64,000 nt of DNA from Aldrovandia affinis (lineage: Eukaryota; Chordata; Actinopteri; Notacanthiformes; Halosauridae): assembly GCA_029706075.1 (NCBI GenBank), contig JAINUG010000395.1, positions 62,001 through 126,000 on the forward strand, read 5' to 3'. Under the pieces are notes generated by a model. The model worked only from the letters and a program-made list of their open reading frames with translations, did not search any database and was not told where the DNA came from. Position 1 is the stretch's first letter; the number at the start of each line of letters is the position of its first letter. Made by a program: the position numbers and the translations under genes. Positions 49,452-62,500 of the stretch are shown here, in pieces.

Positions 49452-50752
49452 TATACATGTGGTTTATTTCATTGTTTCACTTCCATATGCATGGGAGGGG
49501 AGCACAGCCTTTCTTGTATATTGGTGTATGGGTTGTTGTCAAAGATTTATATTTTTGTATATTTATAAATTTACAATTAGAACAATTCTCATTACAAACC
49601 TGTTCTTAGTTCTTAGTGATGGCTCAAGACAGATGTCATAACATCCTTGATGAAGTCATTTTTTCCTGTCCATCTGTGTTCTGGTCAAAATAAATGTTTG
49701 TCTAATTCCAGGCCTTAACTATCCAATCAAAATAAATAAAAAATGTCTGAACATGTCATTTGAAATCAGTAGCTACAAACTACACTTTTCCATGACCCTT
49801 AATAGAATGTTTACAACCTTAGAGCACTGTTAAATGTGCTACAGTTGTATGGCTGTATAAAACAAAAGCCAATTGTATTGAGAAGCTGAACACAGACATT
49901 GCCCTTGAGAAAAACAGATGGATGACTTGTGCAGTTTGTGTGTGTGTGCGTGTGTGTGTGTGTGGGGGGGTTGGCACTCAACCACCTGGGCATGGTCTTC
50001 AACAAAGGTAGGCCCAGACCGTCCACGTTGGCAGAGTCCAACGACTTTAATTCTGCACACCTCAGACACAGCGCCACAGACAGAGAGGACTCACATCTCG
50101 AGTCCTTCCCAGTTGGCGAGTTCGACAGCACAGTGCCCTATGACAAATGCCATTCACACACTTTGGGTGAGTCTGCAGAGCCAGCATGGAGGGACTCCGC
50201 TCTGATTGGCCTTTCTTTTATTTTTTGGGGGGGTACAGAAATGCCAACTTTCTTGCTCCAGTGCAATCATACACATATGTCATTATCCAGTCACACGACA
50301 GCTCTACACAATTCTGAGCACAGTTGCTGAAAATAATTGGTACTGGTGTACCTGAGGCCCGTGAAGCTTTGTGGCTACCCTTAAAAACTGGCGGGTGAGG
50401 TGTGTGTGTGTGTAGGGCTGCCTTTACAGACCAGTGCATGTAATGTCCAGTATAAGAGAAGAAGCATTGGCAAATCTTTGTTCAACAAGAGGCCTGAGCA
50501 CATATACACCTCATCCCAATAACTGATCACGGTGCGACGGCTCAGAATTACACCACTCTGTACTGTACTGATGTCTTTTTGATGTGTCCAGTTATTGTTT
50601 TTTAAAGTACAACCTCTCTCTCCCAATCTCCTTCCCTAGTCCTCCCAAATTGTCCTTAAGTGGCTAAAGTCAGCGGTGGATGAAGGAGCAGCCTTGCAAA
50701 ACTGCACCGGCAGTGTTGTCACATTTTTCCTCGCAAAAAAAAAAAGAAAGAT
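49452..50752. other. intergenic, nothing recognised
   Basis: GT-rich run at 49937-49964; otherwise featureless sequence beyond the presumed abcb7 polyadenylation site. Confidence 0.55.
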
Positions 50753-50758
50753 TTTATT
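50753..50758 (-). terminator. abcb7: candidate polyadenylation signal AATAAA for abcb7
   Basis: The minus strand reads GCAATAAAATC here. A T-rich stretch follows on the transcript side (the A-run at 50736-50745 of the plus strand), as expected of a downstream element. It is the first canonical AATAAA hexamer I noticed after the stop. Other weaker hexamers exist, so real usage is uncertain. Confidence 0.35.
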
Positions 50759-51561
50759 GCAAATATAATTTACTTAAGAAAATTTCTGAATTTCACAATC
50801 TCTCTTTCTCTCTCGTGTTTCTGTGTGTGTGTATATATACATATATATATATATAAATATGTATATATACACACACTTTATGGAGCATTTCATGATCTCT
50901 AAAGTAAAACTGGTCACTATTCAAAAAGCACAGCAAGGTAAAGTGTTAGTATTTTTTTGGGAGAAACAGACCATGTGACATTTTTAATATAAGCCGCATA
51001 CATAATTAATTTCCTTATCAAATGCAAATTTACACAAACAACTTTCAACAGACACTATGCTTGAACACATGTCAAAAATCAACCAGACTTCTTACATTGC
51101 TATGTACATATCCGTAGTAAAAACAGCTACCTAAAGAGTTCCAAATTACATGGAAAAAAATAATTTAAAAATAAGTTTAATTAACTTACATGATGGGTCT
51201 ATATCAAGGTATGTTATTTTTGTATTTAAAAAAAATAATGATAAGTGGTCTTGTGACAGACCGTTCCTCTCCTCTGGTAAATGAAAAACCCTTCATTGTT
51301 TTTGTCCAATGGCGGCCTCACACCACAGTAGAGGCAGGAAATAAATCGTGTGAGCTTGGCTTCAGCTCGGTTTTTACCAGCCTATGGATAATAATATTCC
51401 TTATGTAGCCCTCTCCCCTATGTAGTATGGACATCATTCAAATACTGTGAAACTCTTCAGCCTCCTGCTCTGTGATTGGCAATTACTTCCAGGATGGTGG
51501 GGGGGGGGGGGGTATGACAAGGGATGGCAGGTGGGTGGAGTCATGAGTAGAAGTGAGGAAG

Positions 51562-51691
51562 GGACCATAATGTGGGAGGAGCCCAACTGGTCTAAGGGGC
51601 AGGACCATACTGTGGGAGGAGCCCAACTGGTCTAAGGGGCAGGACCATACTGTGGGAGGAGCCCAACTGGTCTAAGGGGCAGGACCATAGT
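51562..51691. repeat. 40-bp tandem repeat, 3.25 copies, in abcb7 3' UTR
   Basis: Copies start at 51562, 51602, 51642 and 51682 (partial), each opening GGACCATA and containing GTGGGAGGAGCCCAACTGG. Copies differ by about one base, so the array is recent. It ends 18 bp from the abcb7 stop codon, so it should be transcribed in the 3' UTR. Confidence 0.9.
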
Positions 51692-51709
51692 GACGGAAGG
51701 AGGCAGGCT

Positions 51710-51925
51710 TCAGCAGGAACAGTTGCCGCAGCCCTTCACACTGTTCAGAATCTCCTCCTGCAGCTTCTTCCGCTCCTCCTCCTTCTGGGAGATCCGCTCC
51801 TGCTCTGTGTCCGCCCGACCCTTACGGTTCAGGATCTTGCTGTTCTGCGTGTTCCACAGGTCCGAGTACAGGCTGCCGGGCATGGCCAGGAGCTCTTGGT
51901 GGCTTCCCCGCTCTGCTACCTTGCC
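51710..51925 (-). CDS. abcb7: abcb7 terminal coding exon with stop codon
   Basis: Acceptor CAG at 51928-51926, stop TGA at 51712-51710. The exon is 216 nt: 71 codons plus stop. It starts [13 protein letters not shown], the end of the ATPase domain, then [10 protein letters not shown] variable linker follows, then a charged helix rich in E and K ([13 protein letters not shown]) and the terminal [11 protein letters not shown]. The helix and the cysteine ending are diagnostic of ABCB7. The linker ([15 protein letters not shown]) is the least conserved part and differs from mammals. A 40-bp tandem repeat follows the stop at once on the transcript side. Confidence 0.95.
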   Translation of the reverse strand, partial: GKVAERGSHQELLAMPGSLYSDLWNTQNSKILNRKGRADTEQERISQKEEERKKLQEEILNSVKGCGNCSC

Positions 51926-54900
51926 CTGAAACGCAAAGAGACAAGGGGATGCGGTCACAGCACAGTCATTTGTCGGAAAACAACTTAAAATTGTAAAAGG
52001 TGTTTTTAGTCAGAGTATTATATGAATCAATGTAGCTTTTAAGACATCATTGACATTGACATCGCACACGTAGGTTACCTGACCGCTGTCTCTCCACAGT
52101 AACCACAATGTTTTATTGCCCCTTCAAGGTATAGGTCGCTGTACTGTCTGCCCTTTTTTTATTTATACTGTTACTTATGTACAGCTGGTACACATGTTGT
52201 GTGTTGTCTCATGTTGTGCTGTGATATCAACAATATCCCATTCCTGGGATCAAAGCAGGTCTCCAGTCGTTTGATGAAAGATGATTCATGCTGCTCTTTC
52301 AGGCAGGCGAGAGACACCGGTTGCATAGCTACAGTTTTGAGGACGGACCCCGCGACCTTATTTAGCCCACCGGTGAGTGTTCCGCTGGCCTGCTTTCAGA
52401 TAGCCAGACAGACGGACGCAGAGAGCCTGCGGCCTGACTAAAGGAATCCCTCCTGGGAAACATTTGGGGCTCTCTGGTGTGTCTATTGATCTTAGGCCAG
52501 CCACCAACAGGGCTGGGTCTCACATGCACTGAAGCAGAGCAGCAGCAAAAGCTCAAATGAACAGGGGGAGGGAGAAGGAGGATAGATAGTGGGATAGCTG
52601 GTGGATGAGAGCGAGAGGTTTAAAGAGAGTGCAGGAGGGAGGAAGGATGGAGAGAAAGGAAGTGAGAGTTACAGGGAAAGGGGGGTGGGAGATGGAGAAA
52701 AGGGGGGGATTGTATTTTGTATTGTGTATATGCTTTGACAATACAAATCTATGTTCGTTATGCCAATAAAGCACATTGATCACAGAAACAAACAGAGAGA
52801 GAGAGAGAGAGCAAGCAAGAGAGAAAGAGGGAGGGAAAGAAGCCCAAATCACCACACTGGAAGCCAGTGGGTGGCAGTCACATTGCCTGGCCTTTCAGAC
52901 CACTTGCTTCACTCTGCCTTAATCCCACCTCCCCCAGCGCAGCCCGCAGGGGTCTCACTACTGCATGGACTGTGGGGTATATCCCCCCCGGAGCGGCGTC
53001 CATGCAATCAGGCATGATCATGTGGGGGGACTACTTCAAAGCAAAGCAGAGCTGAGAGAGATGGTGTACACTGTGTGCACTTGAAGCAGCAAGGCGGAGG
53101 AGGGGGGGGGGTGACAAGGGACCAGATGCACCAGCACTCCTTGCCGATATCCCCCATTCTGTACCCAAAGTGTACCGTCTCCAAGATGGAGGTTAAAAAA
53201 AACAACCGCAGAACTACAATCCCCGCCCCCACACCACGCCGCTGCTTCTCCTGCTGCCACCCCTAAACATGGCGCGCCCAGACTTCCACCCCGGCTGCCC
53301 ACGCAGTCATGGGAGGGGGAGGGGGAGTAAACAGAGGGGTCTCCGATGCGGGCATGCGCCAAGCACCTCCGCTCGTTATTTTAATGAGCACCCCGGAGCG
53401 CTGGGCTCCTCCTGACACCGGCGACTCCCTCAAACATGCCTCCCCTTTCCCGGGGACCTCTCTGATCCCAGCCATCTGACGTGAGAAATGGCTATTCAGC
53501 TCCCAACGAGAAACAATCCCTCTGCAAGTCTGCACTGGGGGGGCATCCACTCTTCCAACTCCTTTCACAGCTGCGTATTTTTATATTTGATATATTTTTT
53601 TGTACAGCTATCATTACCATGACTGGAAATAATGATAGTTATAACAATGATAAGGAGAGTGAGGGTAACTGCAGTAATAATGAAAGCATATGTCAGTGTC
53701 AGAGTGTTTCTTTGTGCCCAATTCTGCTGACACTCACTCGACACTCACTCAACACACACACACACACACACGCACACGCACACGCACACGCACACGCACA
53801 CGTACACGTACACGTACACTCATGCACGCTTCCCCATTTCCAGGGCAAACTGATTCTCTCTTCAGCAGAAATGGGTCCGACTGCAGATTGCAAGCCAATA
53901 AACCTTCTTTCCAGGCCTCTGCAAATATTGTTCAATAGCAAATCGCTTCACACAGATGTCTGATAACCCTCCACACTGCTGTGAGCGCCGATTCCACTGT
54001 ACACAGAACACGCTGACGCTACGGCTGAGAAGGATCTGGATCGGAGAAGAACTCTTTTTCCTCAATTACAGGGCCCTAAAAGGCTCGTGTGCTGGGATGG
54101 ACAGTGAAAAGTGTACACGTCCCTCCCACGCGCGTGACACTGACCATCTACAGGTGCATTCGTTACCTTCTGCGAACCCGAAGGAACAAAGTGCCGCAGC
54201 ACTACGCACGCACGCACGCACACACACACACACGACCAGCAGCTTCACACTGACAGAGGACGCCAGAGCTCCCCGACTCCAAATCCAGCCCACCCCGCAG
54301 TCGCTTAATTGATATAATAACTTAAGCCGAACACTTCTCGTGTCAAACCAGTCACAAATATAATGAGTCGTCTGAAGTAATTACTGACTTTACAGAATCC
54401 TATTCTTCACAAGTTCTGATGATTCTTCTTACCTCTCTGGAAGTGACAAATGTATTAAAATGGTAAGTAAGACACGAAGTTATAACAAAAAGCACGAGAG
54501 GAGTGAAGAGCACTCAAGTCAGAGTTTGATGCACAAGGACGGCGCAAATGGAAAAGTGAAATGTCATTTTTAAATATTTTTCTCCCACAATGACGACATT
54601 TAATTTTGGATGAAATTCAGTGCTTTCAGCATACCCAAATTAGAAGTTGACTGGTGAACTATGGCTACATAAATGTAATATACAGAAGACTAGAAAAGAC
54701 TAAAAAATATTTAAAGAGTACATTATTCTGCAATTACATTCCATTACCCCATGTGCCCCAGAAAGAGGCTTTTTTTAATTTTATTTTTTCTTACCTCATT
54801 CAACACAATAATCTCATCTGCATCCACAACGGTGGACAGTCTGTGGGCAATGAAGACCGATGTCCTGTCTTTGATCATCTCCTTCATGGAGCTCAGAATG

Positions 54901-57900
54901 TTCTGGAATGACAGGGAAGAACATTTGGCTCAATATATGAACAAAGAAAAGGGTCCATTACATCAAGTCAAGTCATCTTATCAACTCAACTTTGGCATGA
55001 TCCGAAAGACAATATTTGTTATTTTGTCATATATATACACTATCGTTCAAAGGTTTGGGGTCACCTGCTGGAAACTATTTTTATCTCATAATTGACAATG
55101 CTTTACACCGTATACATTTCTGTAAATACTTTAAAATGACAAAAAACACATGTAACAATGAACAAAATGAACATCAAAGAAATGTTCAAGAAAATTATAT
55201 TGAAAATTGAATCTTGGATTCCTCAAAATAGTCACCCTTTGGCATGAGAATAGCCTCACAAACAGTGGCCATTCGGTTAATAAGTTTTAGCAGGAAATCA
55301 CCCGACATGTTTTCCCAGCTATCCTGCAGCAATTCCCAGAGAAACTTGTGGGTTGCTTTGCTTTGACTCTTCCTTTCCAGTTTGTCCCATACAAGTTCTA
55401 TGGGATTGAGGTCTGGACACTGGGCAGGCCAGGTCTTTAGTTTGAGTTGTTGTTCACATTCCTCCTTCACCAGATAGTTCTTGCACAACTTCAAGGTGTG
55501 TTTCGGGTCGTTATCTTGCTGAAGAATGAAGGAGTGCCCGATTAGCCATAGTCCAGATGGAAGGTGACCCCAAACTTTTGAACGGTAGTGTATATGATAT
55601 ATTTGTCAACATATTTTCAGTATCATGCAAATAACTTGTATGTCCAAAATACTCAGGAACAACATCACTTCTTTTTACATTTTTATTTACAGACAACATT
55701 TTGGTTTAGTCACTTCATGTTTTGAACACACTTCATTGGTTGTTGAGTTATGACAAATTTACAGCACACTTTCAATGCAAATACAAAAAAAGACAAGTGT
55801 ATACACAAGATATTGCACGATACTGACCATATTATCTACTTAAAGAGATGAATATGTAATAAACAACAAGTGTTTTTATTGTTCGAGCTTAGCTATGTAG
55901 CTAGTTTCTATGGAGGCTAGCATTGTACTCATGGCCATTAACCTGCATTTGCAAGCTCGCTAGCTAACAGACCAAAAGAGATTGCCACCTTATGGTGGTT
56001 TTGACATGGTGGTTTAGGGCAAGGCCAGTTAAATAACTACTCGGCTAGAAGTGTTTGAGGAATATATAAAATGAGAAATTCGATAGCGTGCCTTCCTGAC
56101 TATTGTTAGCTGAACAGTACAATAGTCAAGTCCACTATTTTAACAATGTCACAATACCATCCTGTGTGCAATACTAGCTGTATTAAAGATAGAAACACCA
56201 TAGGCTAACCCTCTGAAATCATCTCCCTCTCCCTGTCAGAGATGCTCCCAATTTCAACACTTTCAAATCCGTTTTAAAGACTCTCATCTAAAGAAATGGC
56301 AACCTATGATGCAATTTGTTTTGTCTTTTTAACGACTATTGAAATGATTACTGTTGTATCATTGTGTTTTTATCTTTTGTATCCATTTATTATTTTTCTT
56401 TGTGTACAACATTATGCATGACAATATGACGCTCTGAGAAGAGTGCTACACAAATAAAACGCAGGCCAGTGCTATTATTACATGAATGACAACAGTGTAT
56501 TTCATACTGTGTATAGACCAGACAAATTACAAAATGGTCAAAATGTGAAAAGGGCACTTGTTTAATAAGCTTGTTTAAGAGTTCTCAGAATGACTTCGGC
56601 CTGGTATTTCGAGGTAGCATGGGTGTGCAGTGCCAGGCCCGCGTTCATGCCAAGCGCGGGGTCAAGGAAAGCAACAGTGAGAGCTAGACTCCATTTTGTT
56701 TCATGCAGGCGAGTAAACTGCACTCTGACTGCAGTGGAAGAGCAAATATTTCCCCTCCATCTGTTACACTGTTATGGAAATCAACCTCTTTTTACTGTGT
56801 GGACTGCTTTCCATTCATTATCCAAGGTGTGCACTCTATATCCTCTCACCTTGGATGATAAAAGGACTCAGCTAGAGAACAATAATAGTACTACAGCACT
56901 ATCAAAAGTGTATGGGCTCTTATATGCAAAACCAAAACTATAAAAACAAGGAACCATTTCACTTAGGGAAAATACTAATCTACTATTAAAATGTTCCTCG
57001 GCTTAAACTTCTGAACTCTGAAGGTAAGAGCATTGTAAAAATGGCAATTTTGATGCCCGACTTCATAAAAGCTTATGAGAGACAGTAGCTGCACTAGGAA
57101 TGTTCTGCGTGACACAGATTAACAAAGAATGGAAAAATAAAGTCGTCTACCATTTTCAACTAAATACAAGCGTTCATTTGATGCAGACCCCTGCGACATC
57201 CCCTCTGCAGCCTAATTCCAGGTTCAATGAATAATAATGGTTTTCCCCCTGGAGAGGAGTTGTAGGTTCATCGTTGGCATGTTTACCCATAAATTAGTCA
57301 CAGCAGCAGGTGATGTGACTTTAATCTCCACAGTACGCTGTGTAATTGCTGACGGTTAAACATCGCCCGGCCCCCAACCCCCCAATATTTTCTCTATACA
57401 TTCAGCATTTACTGAACAAATCTCTTCCCAACACAACCACCCTGCAGACAATGGACCTGAATACTGGACTTCCCAGAAGAACTATGCTCTGGCAATAAAT
57501 ACAGTATGCCATTTCTTCAATTCTCGACACTAGTTTAAGTTTAATTAAACTAGTGCACATTGATAATAATAATGCACATAATTGCACATGATAAAACAGA
57601 ATAATTAATATAAGTATAAAACATCAGGCTGCTCTCCACTATTATAGTCTCATAGGCTACATTAATTGCAAAATGTGCAAAAAACTCATCATACATTCAT
57701 GAATTATATAACAACATAGACATATACATATGCATGCGCAAATACATGCATGCATAGCGTGTGTACACCATTGTGCAAATGTAGATAAAACATTGTATAA
57801 TTAGCTTCATTTCTATATTGCATTCAATTGCAATGTAGGAAACAAGGATCTCATTAACATATTGTTAGTTTCATAAAAGTGTGATGAACATGGGATGAAC

Positions 57901-59456
57901 ATTAACCAAGGTCTAACTTCTTTAAAAAATATATATATATATATATATAATTTTTTCCCGTTTTTCTCCCAATTTGGTTGCCAATTATACCCTCTATTTA
58001 TCTCAATTCCCCTACCCCACGAGTCCGCCGCCCGTCCTCCGGGTCGAGACACTTTTTCCGGGCCGATTAGTCTGCCTCTTCCGAGACAGAATTCTACCAC
58101 GGACGCCTTTACCTGCTCCTTGACGGACTCGTGCTGGCTCACCCTCCCCCTCCCCCCTTCCCCGGAGGCGGACAGCCAAATGCCGCCTCCGATCGGGGCT
58201 GACGACCAGGGCCGGTCTGGTAGAGACGCGGGTTTCGAACCGCGTCCCTGACAGGCAACGCACACCACACCGGACCAGCCAAAGTGTGGTGCGTTAGACC
58301 GCTACGCCATCCGCCGCCCCATCAAGGTCTAACTTCTTGACTTTATTTAGAACTGCAGTAACACCACTACATTGCAATGCACCTGAAACGCAAAATCAGT
58401 CACAAAGCCACAAAGCAAAACCTATAGCAAAGCCAACAGAGACCCATCAGCTAAGCAGTTAGAAAAACCAAGAGCTATGCCCAAACAAAAACCATTCACA
58501 ATGCAAATAGCAACGCCAATAACAAAACTATTTGCTAAGCAATTAGCAAAAAACAATAAAGTCATACTGTCATTTGTTTAGTCATTTGCAAGTACCTCAG
58601 CAAGCCGCAAACCCATTTGAATTGCATAATGCAAGTGGTGGAGCAAGGAACAAGATATATACGCAAAAATGAAGCAATTTTGCTATAAACTGCTTATGCA
58701 ACTAAGGCATTAGTTGATGAATTGCTCCAATTAATATATCAATTGTTATGTATGCACACATATACATTATGTCAAATTATGGCTATAACAACTAACATAT
58801 TAATCTGAGCAACTAACAATTGCTAAGTTTGCTAAGTACTTCATAAAGCAAACAGATAAAACATACAGGTGTACGATTCATGTAGCATACACAGATGAGG
58901 ATTCGGAACAGGAAAGAGAGTGCGGCGATCTTGTTGCCACCGGTAAATATTTCTTCTGGAATCTCAAGAGACGCATTTCCAGGAGCCACGGAAATGTAGT
59001 GCACGACCACTTTGCGAGGACACCACAACATGGTTTGTTGCAAGCATGCGTCCTGACACCACTGCGGGGGAGCGCCCCACACACAAAGACAGCGCATCTC
59101 TCCCCTCTCTCACGTGTATAAACGGTGTATTTTTGTAGCATTTAAAAACGTTAAATACATGTTTTGGTGTGCAAATGTGTCTTGCGATCTGCCTAAACAC
59201 AACAGATGATGTATGCGTTTGTATGCATTTGTATACAAATTAGGATCTAATCGTTTATGTAAATGTACATGCGTTCTTCTTGCCATTAAATGTATTATAC
59301 TGAGTAATTACTCAGTTCAAAATGGGCCCACTCTAAAGACAGCTTGGCCTTTTTAGGGAGGATGGAATGCGCGGCGCTTCTAATGTTAAATCCATAAAGG
59401 ACGTTTTTAAGCTAAAATTCAAATGCAGTGAATTTTTCGCAGACGTGTTTGTATGC

Positions 59457-59501
<45 letters not shown>

Positions 59502-62500
59502 AATAATAATAATGATAATAAAAATAATGAGGATAAGCCTCACAGAGCTCCACTCACCTCCTCAGTAATGGAGTCCAGGGAGGACGTGGCCTCGTCATAC
59601 AGCAGAACGGGAGGGTTCTTCAGGACGGCCCGGGCAATGGCCACACGCTGCTTCTCTCCTCCTGTAATATACCCACCATGTCAACCCGTCTGTTGACAGC
59701 CACAGCATCACCCAACCTCCACTACTTTAAAAACAATACCAAACAAAACCCACTCCCTTATAAACTACATCACCCAAAACCCACTGCCTTAGAAACTACA
59801 TCACCCAAAACCCACTGCATTATAAACTACATCACCCAAAACCCACTCCCTTATAAACTACATCACCCAAAACCCACTGCCTTAGAAACTACATCACCCA
59901 AAACCCACTGCATTATAAACTACATCACCCAAAACCCACTGCCTTAGAAACTACATCACCCAAAACCCACTGCATTAGAAACTACATCATCCAAACCCCA
60001 CTGCCTTGAATTGACAGTTTACTGATGCAAGTATAATTTGACCATTTCAATACAATGTACCATGCCATTAAAGAAGAGTTGTTAGCAAATTTGCTGTCTA
60101 CATGAACAGGGACTCCAAAAATGGTTAGCATTGTTAGCATCGGCATCCAAAAATGCAGAGTCTATGTACCCGCAGATGGCAAGCTCAAATCTGCATGCCA
60201 AAATGACCTCCCAGTAACTTCTAACCAAGTCGCTCAGTCACGTGGTTCATTTGGAAGATAAACATGTATATAATATCAGATGATACTTCAATTGTAGCTT
60301 AGAAAACCATGCTGAAAGCAGACTGGTTTCAATTTAGGTCACACAACCGCAAGTAATTCTTTTGTGAGCCTCAATTCACATTTGAAACTATGTGATTCTA
60401 TTTGAAAAAAACATCATCAGCCAAGATGCCATGTTCAGTTGGAGGGCTCCTGCAGTGGCACTGTGACCCGCAACGCTCATCAGTGGGGAACAGCACTGTG
60501 CACTACGGGGGTGCAGATCTGCTGCAGGCAAACTGCTGGGCATGGAGAGACGTTGCCATCTGAGAGGCGGCTAAAACTACCGACTGGGCTCTGATCCTGG
60601 CATTCACTTAGCATCTAATATGGCATCTAATAAGAACAAATTGACCAGCACACACCCACACCTCAGAGCTAAAGATATCGCACACTCAACGTCAGGGGAT
60701 TATCAAAAGTGAAAATTGCCATAGTGCGCATACTGAGGGGAAGCGAGGCTCTCTCGTTCAAACAAGACGGAAAGGAATACGCTCGTCAAGCAAAATCTTG
60801 TGTTCCCGCCAATCTCCCGTTGAGGGAAGCTACACCTACCTGACAACTTGAGGCCCCTCTCCCCCACCTGGGTCTCGTACCCGTAGGGCATTTTGAGAAT
60901 GGCATTGTGGATGCCCGCCAGCTGGGCCACTTTGTGCACCTCCTCCTCGGTGGCCTGAATGTTCCCATACTGCAGGTTGTAGTAGATGGTGTTATGGAAC
61001 AGCACTGGATCCTGTGGCACAGACAGACCGAGCAGGTGGAGGGGAGGTTATGGGATCCATCCATCACTCTATCCAGCTATCTATCATCTATTCGAATACG
61101 TAGAATTCACATAAAAAACAACACGTAAAAACAATAACGCAAGTGTGGCATTGATGTAAAAAGAAATTCTTGGAAGTTGTTAATGTTGCTGGTAAAGAGC
61201 ATGCAGATTGTGTTCACTGTGTAGTAATGCATGTAAAGGCTGGAAGGGATCAAGAAAGGGATCCATGTCCTGTATACAGAATTGCAAGGTATGTTGATCA
61301 CTTGGCACAGTGTTTCGCATAAAACATAGCTATAATGGCTGTAGCTGAAACCCAGCGTTTGCATCCCAAAAAACAAGTTATTTTCACCATCTTTAGATTC
61401 AAATAGAAACCTACCAAATGCATCTCAGTCAGTCAGACAACTGGACTGCTTTTGAAGGAAACTAATGAAATGATTCCCATTGTGACCAGGAAAACATCTA
61501 GATTTTAGTTTGACAGGTACATAAGCACGGTACATAACCTGAACTACTCCAGTAGGAGTGTTAAATGCATAAATGGATGACATGTAAAATATACGCAACA
61601 CAACTTTCCCTGTATATGGGCATCGGTTGAATTTCTCTCCTGTATGTGCTCTCCATAGAGTGCAGAGTTTTGCACACAGATGCCAGCGTCTTGGCTGCTC
61701 GTCATTCAAAAGTCCTGCTCCAACCTTGGGCTCCCAGCACTAAGAGTCCTTTAGCTCACTCACCTGCGGCACAACACCCACAGACCTCCTGAGGCTATCC
61801 AAGCTCACATCCCGGATGTTCTGGCCAGCGATGTAGATGTTCCCCTGCTGTGGCTCGTAGAAGCGAAACAGCATCCTCACGATGGTGCTCTTACTGAAAC
61901 CAGACCATTAAAAACCAGACCATTAAAACCCACCGCACCTAACCGCAGACATGAGAGCTCGACGGCATGTTCGCCACACAAATGGAAGGTTTGAGGAAGG
62001 GGCCTGCTGACCGCAGGGGGGCGAAGAGAGGCTCTCTGACCACTGGGGGGGTATTTTAGAGATAAGGGAAGGATAGCTGTGTAACAACAGGCTTATTGAT
62101 CCTGACGTTCTGAACCAGCAGATGTGTTTACCACGAGCCGATGGGAGGGAAACGATAAAAAGCACAGGGTGCTGGACTGGGAGGTATCCATGTGATCGAG
62201 AGACCTCCCCTGCGATGCAGCACCAGCCTGAACTTGCACACGTGCACACGAGTGATTACGCACAAACGCAGTCTGCAATATCCTGGGTGGAGAGTGCTGA
62301 ACAGTGCTGATTAAGGCTTGTCCACCGGGTAAATGCTTATAATTTGATACTTTATAAACGAGTTCCAGAGAACACCTACCCTGACCCACTGCCACCAACA
62401 ATGGCCACCTTCTTCCCGGCAGGCACATCAAAGGTCACCCCGTTCAGCACCTTCTGTCCCTCCAGGTACTCGAAATAGACGTCCTCAAACCTGATGGTGG

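Larger units (their letters stand above)
50753..51709 (-). other. abcb7: probable abcb7 3' untranslated region
   Basis: From the stop codon at 51710 to the first good minus-strand AATAAA (50758-50753) is about 960 nt without a splice signal that I could defend. It holds a 40-bp tandem repeat (51562-51691), a G-run at 51498-51512 (C-run on the transcript) and otherwise AT-rich sequence. Its extent is an inference from the polyadenylation hexamer only; no transcript data are available here. Confidence 0.4.
54903..59557 (-). other. abcb7: abcb7 intron (4.65 kb) rich in inserted elements
   Basis: Holds a deleted Tc1-like element (55038-55590), a LINE 3' end (about 56215-56465), a SINE with clear target duplications (57923-58322) and a CAA/TAA microsatellite close to the upstream exon. 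The rest (56470-57900 and 58340-59450) is AT-rich single-copy-looking sequence with no recognisable function. Confidence 0.8.

Noticed and set aside
58813-59141. Minus-strand frames including [20 protein letters not shown], of protein-like composition
   Set aside because: Located in an abcb7 intron, no recognised family, no consensus splice pair that keeps the abcb7 frame; left out as a chance frame.
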